Of a stretch of DNA of 64,000 nucleotides, positions 23,449-35,100 are shown piece after piece. The position numbers and the translations under genes were made by a program. The stretch covers positions 1,488,001-1,552,000 of the forward strand of contig CM066308.1 of the NCBI GenBank assembly GCA_033807695.1. The letters run 5' to 3'. The notes under the pieces are model-generated. The model was not told where the DNA came from. It did not search any database and was given only the letters and a program-made list of their open reading frames with translations. The DNA comes from Daedaleopsis sinensis. Its lineage: Eukaryota; Basidiomycota; Agaricomycetes; Polyporales; Polyporaceae. Each line of letters begins with the position of its first letter. Position 1 is the stretch's first letter.

Positions 23449-24712
23449 ATGACCGGTCTCAGAAGCTCCACGGCGGTCATCGGGTACGTCGACATAACAC
23501 GTGCAGCCGGATTGACACTGCTCATGTCGCACTAGAATACCATTCGACGTCTGCTACATTATATTTCCGTACTTATCTATCGAGGATCTGCTACGTTGGC
23601 GGGCCACTTGTCACGCCTACTACGGCTTCGTCACGGAATGTCTCTACATTAGGCGAAGATCACTGCTGTCTCCCTTCGTCGAGAACTCCGAAACGTTCAT
23701 GGACGCAGTGTTCAACCACCGCGCTCTCGTAGGAGGAATGTTTGCCCTGGCGTTTCTCCTGGTCGATCGCAAGGTTGAATTCCGTACCCTCGATATCTAT
23801 GTCCCGGATCTTCTCTACAGCGACCTAGTGGACACCATAGAAGGACTGCTCGAGAACACCGTGGAACGACTCTCCGTTTTCGTGTCTAACGACGCGTGGA
23901 GCGGATGCGACATTTCAGGATATTCTCGATTCCGTTTACACTCAGGCTATTCTATTGCGATCTACCAGTCCACCACCTGGAGTGCGCTCTTGCCGATATG
24001 CCGTTCCCCATGCACTCTGCTCTTCAACTACGTCTCCCGTTCAGGGTTTGGCTCCGCATACCCAGCATCCACGCTCCGGGGACGCGGCTTAGTCGCCGAT
24101 CTCGCCATGATCAGAGCCCTCCCGTTCGAGTTCGACTTCATGAATGCGCTGATCGAGCAGCGTTTCGAGATATCCTGGTCCCCTTCCCGCCTCGCGAGCT
24201 GCGCCCTTACAAGACGCGTCGCATGCAAATTCATCGACCTGCGGTTCCCTCCCCTTGACTGCCCATCAGAGAAACCACCTGGCACTCTAACTCGCAACAC
24301 ATGTCCTGCGCACCCTCTGCATCCTTCGTGGGGTGTACGCCCGCGTGCCGAGCGTCACTCCCGCCTGTTCTACCCCCAAGGATACCCCTGCTTTGCATCG
24401 AAATATTTTTGCCCAAAGCAAGACCGCTATTTCGGAGACGCGGGTTCACTCGTCGACTTCTTTGCACCCCTTTCAAACGAACCCGAGATTCTACGGCAGA
24501 AATCGACCGTTCCCTATGGAGCGGCGGTCACGTGGGCCCTTCGAAGCTCATATTCATGCGGACTGGAATCGACTTGTGGGCACGTAGACCCCACGGCATG
24601 CCTGCTCCGCGGAGATGGTTATATACGCATGCCGGCTATCCCAGGTATAAGCACATTCGAGCGAACCGTCCCGAGGCACCACCCACCTTTGTATATATAT
24701 CATACATGGTAG
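23449..24712 (+). CDS. F-box / nucleotidyltransferase-fold-like protein, paralog 3
   Basis: Predicted exons 23449-23483 and 23536-24712 (52-nt intron) sum to 1212 nt, 403 residues. A short leader exon is followed immediately by the clearest F-box of the family: IPFDVCYIIFPYLSIEDLLR, then WRATCHAYYG (residues ~12-45). Next comes the nucleotidyltransferase-like core RALVGGMFALAFLL with TLDIYVPDLLY, where one acidic residue replaces the D-x-D. STTWSALLPICRS, FGSAYPASTLRGRGL and RYFGDAGSLVDF follow, shared with paralogs 2 and 4. The extreme C-terminus diverges from its relatives. F-box proteins recruit substrates to SCF ubiquitin ligases; the partner is unknown. Confidence 0.72.
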
Positions 24713-24934
24713 TACTCACCCGTCCACACTTCATACGTACCCTTCGCCTTCCCACAACTCTTGTGGCGCCCACACTTAACAGTATATTTGTTGACTGCCG
24801 ACGGATTCTACATCAAGAGAGCCACTGCCATCGCACGACTTCAATCTAAGTACATACATACATTTGCACGAAGAAAGGAATATATGTAGATGGGCAGGCA
24901 GGTGAATATGGGCAGGTGAATGTGGGCCAACGTC

Positions 24935-26042
24935 TCAGTAATACACAGGGTAAGGAGACGGCATGACGATCAGAGGCGCAGATACCAACCAGCTATCCAG
25001 CACACCGTCATCCTCGTCGCAGTCGATACTACAATCGAACGACGTCGACAACCTCCATGCAGCCATTGGACCATACGGCGGAACTCCTAGCACTCTGATG
25101 CCAGCGAGCTCTGGACCCAGAGGATCCACCAAAGCAACCATAGAGCCCTCGTCGCCAAAGTACCGTCCCTGCAACGGGCACAGGAAGGCCTCCTTCACGC
25201 AGGGGACAGTATTATCGATCGTGTGCGGGCGATCGGAGGTCACCACATCGGGCCAGGCCGTCGCACTGATCGCGAAGTGAAACCCATTCCGCAGGAGGAT
25301 GTCCATAACTTCGGTGTCGGTGGGAGACTGGTTCGCGAGATGGAAGTCGCAGAGGATGCTCCGGCGTTTCATCGTCGGCCGAGGAAAGGCGCATCCGAAG
25401 GAATGTGCAGTGACAAAATTCATGAGTGCCGAGGAATGAGCGCGAGCTATGCAGGAGATAGGGGTGGAGGAAGCGGAGCGATAAACGACGACGACCGGCC
25501 TTCCTGTGAATTGGATAGTCATGAATTCCAGAATCTCGCGTTGAGATTTGACGATGGCTTTTGGATTCCCGGTCCCGGTTACAGCGACGTACGGCCGATT
25601 GGATGGACAGAGCAGCAGGCGGTCGACGAAAGATTGGTACAAACTCTCGGCGACGTACACCTGCAAAGGGCCCCCTCGCATCCCCTGGTCCCTCAGAACG
25701 AAGGCGAGCGCCACGATGCCTCCCACCACCGCTCGGTGATCCGTGAGCAACTGCAGGAATGGCGTGACGTGGGGGATGTATGGGGATAGCAGCCGTCGAA
25801 GCGAACACCGAAGAGACGCAGCGATGTGGATATAGGTGCCTCGGCACACGGTTCTCCACAGCAAAGCAACTTCGAGGCTCATACAGTCCGCGATCTCGCC
25901 TTGCAGTTCCGGGTGCAAACTGAATCAACGACCGTCAGACGTCTCGAAGAAGCCGGGTATGAATCAAACAGGATGCGCACCGCAACACGTGAAGGGTGGA
26001 ATACTGGGAATGAGCAGCACGGGAGTCCTGGGACGCGAGCAT
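24935..26042 (-). CDS. F-box / nucleotidyltransferase-fold-like protein, paralog 4
   Basis: Predicted exons 25981-26042 and 24935-25919, joined across a 61-nt intron with donor GTGCGC, a CTGAC branch-like site and acceptor TTCAG. The total is 1047 nt, 348 residues. The intron sits exactly before the F-box, as in paralog 3, which supports both models and common descent. F-box-like LHPELQGEIADCMSLE precedes the core RAVVGGIVALAFVL with LQVYVAE (acidic pair lost), then SALMNFVTAHSFGCAF, RYFGDEGSMVALVDPL and PPYGPMAAWRLS. It is tail-to-tail with paralog 3 (~220 bp between stops), a palindromic duplication arrangement. Confidence 0.72.
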
Positions 26043-26496
26043 CTCTGTACGAAAGGCACCCCGAAGAGGTCGACTTGCCCCGCCACACACCGGGAGTAGA
26101 CCACGCGGAGGAGGCATGGCAGCTAACGCGGAATAAGAAATGGAAATGGGCGTGCACTCGCCGACGGATAACTTGGTTGAACCTGTTCTCTCGGCCGCTA
26201 TTTGAACCCACACGCAACTGCGAGACCGACGCATCAACGATGCCCAACGATCGGCGTTTCCCCGAACACAACCCACGTCGCGCCGATCACCACGGGCCCT
26301 CCTAGACTTCCAAAATACTCTTCAGCACCACTTGTGGTTCCGGCATCGCTTGAACATTCATCGCGCCTGTCATGCGTCCGCTCATCTTGCCATTCAATGG
26401 CCACAAACAACCGCCGCAAATGTCCATCAGGCCACGCGAACGTCTTCCAGACAGCCTAAACGGAACGCATCTAGATTAAGTGTGAGCTCAGTTTCC
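26043..26496. other. Intergenic interval, no gene seen
   Basis: Only short frames without domains are present. It separates the start of F-box paralog 4 from the stop of the Helitron helicase fragment, so it should contain the paralog 4 promoter and the helicase 3' end. Confidence 0.4.
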
Positions 26497-29184
26497 TTAG
26501 GGAAAGGTCAACAGATGATGTTGGAGAGCATCGAATCGCAACTTACTTTGCCAGTCCAGGCGATCGATCCTAGAAAGTTCAGCGCGAAGCTCCTGTGGCA
26601 AACACGTGTACAAGCGCGAACGGCCGAAAGGCCGAAGAATCCCCAGCCCGTCGAAACTGCGCACCCTCGAGAGCATCACATAAATGCCTTGGAGAGTGCG
26701 CGCCGACGCGGGATCGACGATCGCTCTATCCAAAGAGCGGCCCTGGGCTTTGTAGTCAGTATAACAGTACGCTGGTAGCAGTGGAAGTTGAGAACGGGAC
26801 ACGTTGACGATTTCGGCGGGAGTTCTCGCAGTCGCGGGGGAGCGCTCCCAAGAGAATTTGGTGGAAACTGGAAATATTGGGATGACGTCCTCTTTTGCGT
26901 CTTCACTTACACGCCCGGACCCAGGTATATGCACGTAGACGACCGCCGGTATCCGCACGTCGTTGTACAGATCATACCGGATGTCCCGGACCTCGCCTAT
27001 AGCCCCGTTGACGACGTGATTCGAGAATGCGATATTCTCTTGGACCATGACCCTCATTCCGGGAAACAGTTCAAGTCGGGACGGGACATCGTGGGTCTGT
27101 TTTGAGCGCAGGCGCCATAGTCGAGTTTGGTCCGCGAGAGAAGTCAGCTCCCCGCGCACAGAATCTCGCGCATAGTACGAACATACCTCGGACTGGAGGG
27201 AAATCGCGTGCCGGCGAAGTAAGAGAGTGTTGATTGCATCTCGAGTCTCCTTCAGCCCAACGATGACAGGGGCGTTGTTGAACTCACCAGGGACAAAGCC
27301 CTTGTCCGACATTTGTCGGGCAACTACCCGCCGCTGCAGATCACTGTGATCATCTGCCACGCCCGCGCGATGCGCATCTTCGCACTCACCTATGCGCACA
27401 CGATGCAATAGGTCGGCGTACGCGGCGTCGCCCTGTTGCCGCTGGTTCTTCTTCAATAGGACGACCTCCTGGACCAATCGCCACAGAAAAACCCCCTTCA
27501 ATGCTGCCACGCCCCGCCCGGACTCAGAAAGCGCAGACCGTAAGCGGGGACTGGAGACGAGCTCGTACTTGTACAGAGACGGAACTCTGACCGGGCGCAG
27601 TTGCCCGAAGTCGCCTGTGAAAATCACGTTCACTCCACCGAATGGCGCGTCTTCGGCAATTGCCGACATCCCCTTCGCGCGCTGAATCCTGGTAGAAATC
27701 TCATACATTGTCGGTGCACCCACCATCGATACTTCGTCGATTATTAGGTAAGTTACCCCGTTCCAAACCTGAACCAGCGCGGAAATATCATTAGGTAGTT
27801 TCTGCGGCAGCATCACGAGCGAATGGATCGTATACCCTCCTATAAGAATCGCCGCAGCGCCCGTAGGAGCGGACACAAGAATTTCTCGGCGACGCCCCAG
27901 TAGCTCGAATAGCCTCAAAACCGCATTCACTACATGAGATTTCCCAGTACCGCCTACACCCCCAATATACATGAGCAACTGCTCGCCACCGAAGCACACA
28001 TGACGTGCAATGGTCTCAAACGCACGTCCTTGTTCCGCATTGGAATGCAAGGCAAACTCTGCACTGACCTGCCGGATAACGCTCTCGAGCGTAGACGATC
28101 CACTACTGGAGCCTTCATGTGGAGACCGTCCATCACCATCGCCCAACGAAGCAACGTCGACTACCGGAAGTCGGCCCGATTCTGTTCTGCGCCTCTTTGC
28201 AGGGCCATCGGGAATCGCGTGGCACGTAGGTCTCCGCTTGCGCTTCAAACTCGCCATCACCCTTTCCTGCGATTCTAGCTGCGCACGTTCTGAAGGGTCC
28301 ACCTCTGTGACTCTCCCGACCACCGTAGGTGCTTCGACTTGCTGAGATACTGAGTATGCTTGCTCCAGAGCCACTCTGGCCGGGAGGGTTATTAGCCTAT
28401 CTAGCGTTCTTGCAACGTCCTCGTTGGCTCCTTCCGCGTCGACGGACTCGCCACCTTGCAGATCAAATTGCGCGCCGTCGAGGTCTTCCGGATACACCCC
28501 CTGCATCGCATCATCCTCTCCCTCGGCATCGACCGCTCGGTGACCTGCAGCGTCCCTAGCAGCACGTCTCTCCTCTCTAACTTTGTCCCTCGCATCTCTG
28601 CATTCTGATAGCACGGACATGTTTCTGATAATCGCTAGATGCTCTAAGGGGATACTACCCATCTGACGTGTATACGCATCATACCACGTCTCCGACGTCT
28701 CCTTCAGATCCGCAGGTTGTCTCCACGGGCAGAACAAAATCAAGATTGTCTTCGCCCATTCCTCTCTTTCTTCTACCCCGCGATCCGGTCGTGCCAGACG
28801 GTCACCCAGAATCACCGGTACCGTCCAGACCACTCTCGTTCGCACCAGATGCGTCCGGTGCTGCGGATGCGCGTCCAGGAAATTTCCTCTGGGCTGTTCC
28901 GGACGACCCGGCGCACGACCGTTGGAGTTCGTATCACTGCTTCTTTTTCTCATTCTCGCTTGCTCGCTGCTGACGGCCATTTTCTCAGTCTTGCCGACGA
29001 ACTCGTACAAGCCCATAGTTCGGAAGGGCCCGACGTCAGGTCTCAGCAAGTAATCGTGTTGTTGAGACATCGCGGTCAACGACCCATTGACCAATGTCAA
29101 CGTCACCGACTTGTGGGGAAGGCGGCCAGGTCTGGCACAGTACGATTGATGAGTGTAAGGGGGGTTGAGCTCAAAGCGTGACAA
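26497..29184 (-). CDS. Helitron helicase half (PIF1-like), 5'-truncated RepHel
   Basis: An 895-codon frame that opens at a TTG rather than an ATG. An upstream in-frame stop and the end of another gene lie within ~25 bp, so the N-terminus is truncated. Residues ~50-70 carry the linker motif HDYLLRP...MGLYEFV that in full RepHel proteins follows the Rep domain. The PIF1-like helicase follows with Walker A GGVGGTGKSHV (~residue 411), Walker B LIIDEVSM (~481), FTGDFGQLRPV, and C-terminal YKAQGRSLDRAIVDP with GIYVMLSRVRSFDGL. Helicase motifs are intact, but no HUH nuclease is present. GC-rich codon use matches the Rep gene at 57-61 kb and not the adjacent AT-rich Helitron. The fragment cannot transpose on its own. 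Confidence 0.85.
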   Translation of the reverse strand: MSRFELNPPYTHQSYCARPGRLPHKSVTLTLVNGSLTAMSQQHDYLLRPDVGPFRTMGLYEFVGKTEKMAVSSEQARMRKRSSDTNSNGRAPGRPEQPRGNFLDAHPQHRTHLVRTRVVWTVPVILGDRLARPDRGVEEREEWAKTILILFCPWRQPADLKETSETWYDAYTRQMGSIPLEHLAIIRNMSVLSECRDARDKVREERRAARDAAGHRAVDAEGEDDAMQGVYPEDLDGAQFDLQGGESVDAEGANEDVARTLDRLITLPARVALEQAYSVSQQVEAPTVVGRVTEVDPSERAQLESQERVMASLKRKRRPTCHAIPDGPAKRRRTESGRLPVVDVASLGDGDGRSPHEGSSSGSSTLESVIRQVSAEFALHSNAEQGRAFETIARHVCFGGEQLLMYIGGVGGTGKSHVVNAVLRLFELLGRRREILVSAPTGAAAILIGGYTIHSLVMLPQKLPNDISALVQVWNGVTYLIIDEVSMVGAPTMYEISTRIQRAKGMSAIAEDAPFGGVNVIFTGDFGQLRPVRVPSLYKYELVSSPRLRSALSESGRGVAALKGVFLWRLVQEVVLLKKNQRQQGDAAYADLLHRVRIGECEDAHRAGVADDHSDLQRRVVARQMSDKGFVPGEFNNAPVIVGLKETRDAINTLLLRRHAISLQSEVCSYYARDSVRGELTSLADQTRLWRLRSKQTHDVPSRLELFPGMRVMVQENIAFSNHVVNGAIGEVRDIRYDLYNDVRIPAVVYVHIPGSGRVSEDAKEDVIPIFPVSTKFSWERSPATARTPAEIVNVSRSQLPLLPAYCYTDYKAQGRSLDRAIVDPASARTLQGIYVMLSRVRSFDGLGILRPFGRSRLYTCLPQELRAELSRIDRLDWQSKLRFDALQHHLLTFP

Positions 29185-29189
29185 AGAGT

Positions 29190-32100
29190 AAGACCTTGGT
29201 ATATTACAGCTTGGTATATAACACTAAAGCCATGACATAATCATTACTAACAGTCTGCAACTTCTGGTAAGGGAAATTAATTATATTGTCATAATATAGT
29301 ACATGCTCCTTATGCTCAATTCCATCATGTAGCCATACACCTCCAGATTTATCAACAATTCTAGATATAAAGTGATTATTGCCAATATATATAATTCCAC
29401 ACAGCCTATACATTTGATTAATTTCCTGCAGAACAATCTGATTGTCAACTCGCATTTTAAATTCTCTTAGAGTAAATGCAATAAATGGAGGAGCCACATC
29501 GTACTTGAGATATCTTAATAGATGACGGTTACATTGAGGGCAGTGACGTTCTCTTTGTTGAGTCCTTAGAGCATTTAACCACTTGGCCGTTGTTTTCCCC
29601 TTTGGTGTTCCCAGTTTGTCTGGGTGATTCTTCCACATTTGATCTGAACATGTCCATAGAATGTCATAAAATGGTTTGTCTACTTCTTTATATTCGCATG
29701 AGCGGCACACGTAACTCTTGAGTAGTACATTATCATCTATTGCTAACATTCTACGAGCTAGTAGATATAGATCTGTGGTAGTCTTGCCTTTAGGTCCAAG
29801 CTCATGATCCTCGCAACCGAGCATATTTCGTACTTGGTCTCTAGCTTGTGATAGTGTTGATGTAGTAGGATCAGAGAGACATTTATTGAACACCTCATCA
29901 AGTTTGAGCAATATATCACTTCTGGGAGATGCGTCACTTTGCCATGCATCCTGGCATTCAGAGTATACAGAGAAAAGTATTGTCATAAGACTGTCATATG
30001 CGCAACTCCAGTTGTCCTCATCCCATGGTATTCCCTTTAATGAACTTCCCAAGGGAGGTGCATTGACTCTGATTGGCTTTGCTCGTTTCCGTACTGCGGC
30101 TGTATTGCGTAACTCTTCATCTTCAATGTCACGTTTCCGTTTGTCAGTCTTCTTCACTAAGGAGTTCCCAATTGACCTAAGAGCTTGAGTCCCTTTTGCA
30201 CTGATAAAATTAGATATATCGCGCTTGACTGTGCCTTTCTCCTTAGAAGTGTCTGCATTTTTCCCTAAAGTTTTGACTATTGTCCACGGGCTGTCCTCGG
30301 TCACAGGATTCACCGGGAAAGGGTTTTTGTCTGACCACTTTATTGCGCTATGCATAGACTTTGGCATAAAGTTTTCTCCCTTCCACTTGCGGAATGAATG
30401 AATCAGTTCATTTCGAGTGATTCCTACCACTTGAGGAGGTACTTGGCCCAAGTAACGCAGGCGAGTTATCTCATCCAGTAATTCAAGTTCACGGAATTCT
30501 TGACGCAGACTCCCTGCAATTCCCCCTGTCAATTTAGATGAATCAAAGGATTGAATAAGGATTGTCCCTTCCAGAGTTGATCCTCTTGACAAACAGGTAT
30601 ATACAGACTGGTGAGTTCTACAATTCTGTAAATCACAAACATTATTAGGCCGAGTGCGACCTTGAGATGCAAAGTCAGTCATGGCAAAGTTGGGAACAAC
30701 TGATACCTGATCTCTCTCAATCTCAAGTATTTTACCGTTGGGCATCTTGCATTTCACTTTGCGCTTGGAGTGAGATAGAGGAATCACATTTTCTGGAAGG
30801 CCAGGTAGTTGGACCTTGGTAGGTGCAGCGGTAAGTCGAATGAACAGGGTTTCTAATGCCAACTTGTCCTCTGAATTAGGAATAGGTCTTGATGTCCAGC
30901 CTATAACTTCACCTTCAGCTCCATTAGTCACACAGCATTCCGTAGCCTCATTGACTTTTATCATAACTGGCATGCCAACACATATGTTGAGAGTTCCAGG
31001 ATGGTGCTCAGATAAGTGGTGATCTAGTCCCCATAACGATGTTTGTAGCTTCTCATTAATGATATTGTTCTTACGCTTAGGATTTACTCGTTTAGCCCGA
31101 ATACCCTTTGGTAGCTCAGATGGGTCAGTCTCTGCAGTGAGTTTATCAATGGAGTAGAATGACTTAAGTACGCATTTATTCTCTCTAGCAAATCGTGCAC
31201 ACCCAAGTTCATTGATCTTGTCCCGATAAGAATTCCATGAAGTAATTACTGACACATTGCGGAATCTTGGTTGATTTATTTTAGGTTGATGTTTACCTCT
31301 CCCTGCTACTCTAGATTCTATCAACCGGATATCATCTTCCGTACATGCACGATATCGAAGGTTTTCCAAAGCTGTACGGAGCTTTGCATCTTCTGGCGTC
31401 TGAGATCGCTGTCTCATATTTTGTCTAAGTATTACGACTGTAGTAAATTGATGCCACAAAGCTTTGCCTATAGAGGCCTTTTGCTTTGCATGGTCATGGG
31501 TACGGTGGATGACCCGACCAACATCATGTGCATACAGTGCCTTTCCATTCATGGAGGGAGGAAGCTGGGCAAAGTCTCCTGCAAATATCATATTGATACC
31601 ACCGAAAGGTGCTCCATCATTTTGAATAGCAGCACACATTTTTGCACATATCTTATACAAGCTAGCGCAGTCCACCATACTTACTTCATCAATAAATATG
31701 TATTGGACAAACCGCAGCCTTTCTCTGACTTGTTGGATAGAAGATATAGACTCGGCAGAGTCTTTTGAACGGAAACCGAGCATTGAGTGATAGGTAGAGC
31801 CACCTATCAGGGCTGCCGCTGAGCCCGTAGGCGCAAGGCACATAAAACGATAACTCTCATGTCTCTCTGCAAAAAAGTGCGATAAAGCTTTGATAACCTG
31901 AGATTTGCCTGTGCCAGCCATGCCGCCTAAATACATTTTTAAGTGCTCCCCACATGACTCTACTGCGTGATTTGCTACAATTCTAAAGGCTCTCTCTTGT
32001 TCCTCGTTCAAGCTGAATGTAATAACGATATTATCAATCAACTCTCTAGCTTGCGGGTCCTTGATCTCAAAACTTTTGGAGACAAAGTACTGTTTGTCTA

Positions 32101-35100
32101 CAAGTTTGACTTTGTTCACCTCCTCATTCGCCGGTAACTGAGATGAATTGTTGGTTGCTTTTCCTGCTTCAGCGGCTCTGCTTTCAAGAATATCTTTTCT
32201 CAAGTTATCGAGCATCGTCTTCCAATCTGTCGCAGGGGTAGCAGGTTTGAGGCGTCTAGATATCTTGGGTAGGTTCTCCACATCATTGATTTGCATACGA
32301 TCCATCCATCCTGAGATATTCATAATGTTTTCTGCCGTAGCCATTCTTGACTTTCTTAGAATCTCTGCCCTGGAATCTAGATCCCAATCATCAGCATTGA
32401 CTATAGCATCTTCCCGCTCCGCACTTGTGGCCTCGCCATCAAATATGTGTTGCTGAGTCTCTATTTCATCAAGGTCGTCATTGCTCATATATACGTGTTG
32501 ATACCCTTTCTCTGCCTGCTTACGCATAGCAGAGAAGTCGTCTCTGGCATCATTACATTCATAACGGATATGGAAGAATTTCATCAGCTCTGTTTGACGT
32601 TCAGTAAAGCTATGACCTTCAAATACATTACTCCAAGATGTATCAGCATTGGGCCTTAAGTCCTTTCCGGTTCTCCACGGCTTGAATAAAGTCAGCATTG
32701 TCATGCAATACTCCTCACGACTCCCCGCATCTTTACGTGGAAATGCGCCTCCAATAAAGTTTGGGATATAAGATTCTGGTTCTTCAAGAAGACAAACCTC
32801 GTGTGTTCGTGCTTGAGGATGTTTTATTGTGAAGTTAGAGTAGGATTGAGAGTTACTCTTTTTCTTGACCATATTACAAAGCTCAGTCTCCTTATACTTC
32901 TGAGCAGTCTTTGTTGTCAAGAGTAATTCGTCGTCAGACTCCTCCTCTTCCTGGGCTAAAGGATGTCCTCCTCCTTCACAAGTTGGAGCTAGTTCACAAT
33001 CATCATTGTCGCTCAGGTCCCCATCACTATCCTCAAGTAGCTCCGGATCGTCATATTCAGTATGTTCAGCCTTCCCTCCCTCAGCCTTGGCAGGTATCTG
33101 CTCATCCACATAGTAATCGTTCTCAAACTCATCACTGTCATCCCCGTCATTGACATGAGGTGCTGAAGCAAGGTGTGCAACAAGTCTTCGCCTACTCTTG
33201 GGAATGGGCCTCTTGTTATATCTACGCACCCAGTCATACACACTAATATGCTCTAACTCAACTGGCCGGTGCATGTAATCAATAACTGGTGACAGGGCGA
33301 CAATTCTATTAGATCCCTCTTGACCGCCCTGATCACAATCCACAACTACAGTAGATTTACCCTCCTGCGTGATATCTTTTGAATCCTGCCATGCTTGCAT
33401 GACTTCAAGCACGTATCCTCTCCAGAAGCATGGCCTAAACTTGTGACTAGTGTAATGGTCAGGATGCTTCAAAAGATACATAGATGCCATAGGACCCCCT
33501 ATCTCTGACGCAGCGGTGAGGGCATTGACCATTTTAGTGATTAGAGATCTCGCTTTATCTCGAGCACTTTGACTGCCCCCAATAAGCTCAGTGTTTCTCT
33601 CAAACACTTTCTGTATAGACTGAAACATGACGTGGGTTTTCAGCGGGGTCTTAGTTATATAATCTGCAACATATGCAATAACAGACTTAATGGCTGTACC
33701 TGATAAAAGACTAGTGACATCGTGATTGCATCGGAGTAGATATGACACAGATGGAGTGAAGGTATTCAACCACGGCTCACCCTTCTTCATAATTAGAGCT
33801 CCAGTCTCTGGATCCACAGCAGTGTCTACAAATGTCTCTCGAGGGAATCTAGCTTTACATGTCCTGGTAACTGGATCCGTACATCCTCGATTATCCACCT
33901 CAGCCATGCTGCCTTGCCCTCCTTTTGGTAACTGACCTTTCCGGTTCCTTGTAGTGCATTTGTGTACATTAGATGTATATAAAATCTCGTCTACTTCCTT
34001 GATGTATGCAGCCCACCAAGTATTGTAAGCTTTACACCGAGCACAACTGGGATCATTATCATGCCCGCACTTTGATGGTGGTACTTGAGGCAATTTCTCA
34101 GTGGCTGGAACGCGGAATGGATTATCCAGTTTTGCCTTATCAAGTCGCTCACCAACTGCGTCCATATCTCCATCAAGAAACTCTCCTTTATGTACACTCT
34201 CCAAATACTCAACCATTTTCTGTTGGAAATCAGACTCGGGGTCCATAATACGATCACGAATTTCTTGAGGTGTGAGAGAATTTCTGATCCAAACCAGCAT
34301 ATGTAGATGGAGCGTTAGACGACCTTGCTGCTCTACCGTCCCATAATATCCTGAGGTATCACCATAAAGCCCAGGTCGATCTAGCCCTTCACCTAGGACA
34401 TACTTCAGAAATAAGTTAACCATTACGTTGAAGAATCGGGCTCCAGCCACAGGATTGTTTGCAATGAGACGTAGTCGTTCATCCTGATCTCTAAACTTTG
34501 GTACAAATTCTTGATTTGTATCTGCCATGTACAGCGCAACTGGGTGCTTAACATCTGCAGGAGCAAATGTAATAAACCATGACGGTGCTCCGAGATATGA
34601 AACTAATGACCATATTTCATTGCGCATATATTTCTTGCTGGTTATAGACCCTTGTACTCGATGATTAACATGATCCAAGTCATTTAGTACCTTAAAGCAC
34701 TCCTTCTCAGATTCAGTCTCAGGCTTTACTGGACCAGATTTCAAACGGTCTACTATATCTCTAAGTGTTGCCAGATCAATATTCACTATGCGCTGCGCAA
34801 TGTCACGGAATTTACTCTTATCAGCAAGAATATATCCCCCCTTTGTGGACTTCTTGATTTGCTCGTGGTTCAAAGCGACAAGTGGAAACAGAGGTTCTAG
34901 CTGGAAGTGTTTGTCATGGTACATTAGTAGTTGCTGCTTCCGACGCTCCTCAGACACTGCTTTAGTTCCGTGACTACACATGTTGTTCAATCCTCCCATT
35001 CCGTATGGGAATAGCCATGGAAACATCTGAGGATATAATTGCGGGTTGTCATAAAGACTTTCAGGCTGTTTGGCTTGACCTATGCCGAGAGCCTTTCCAT

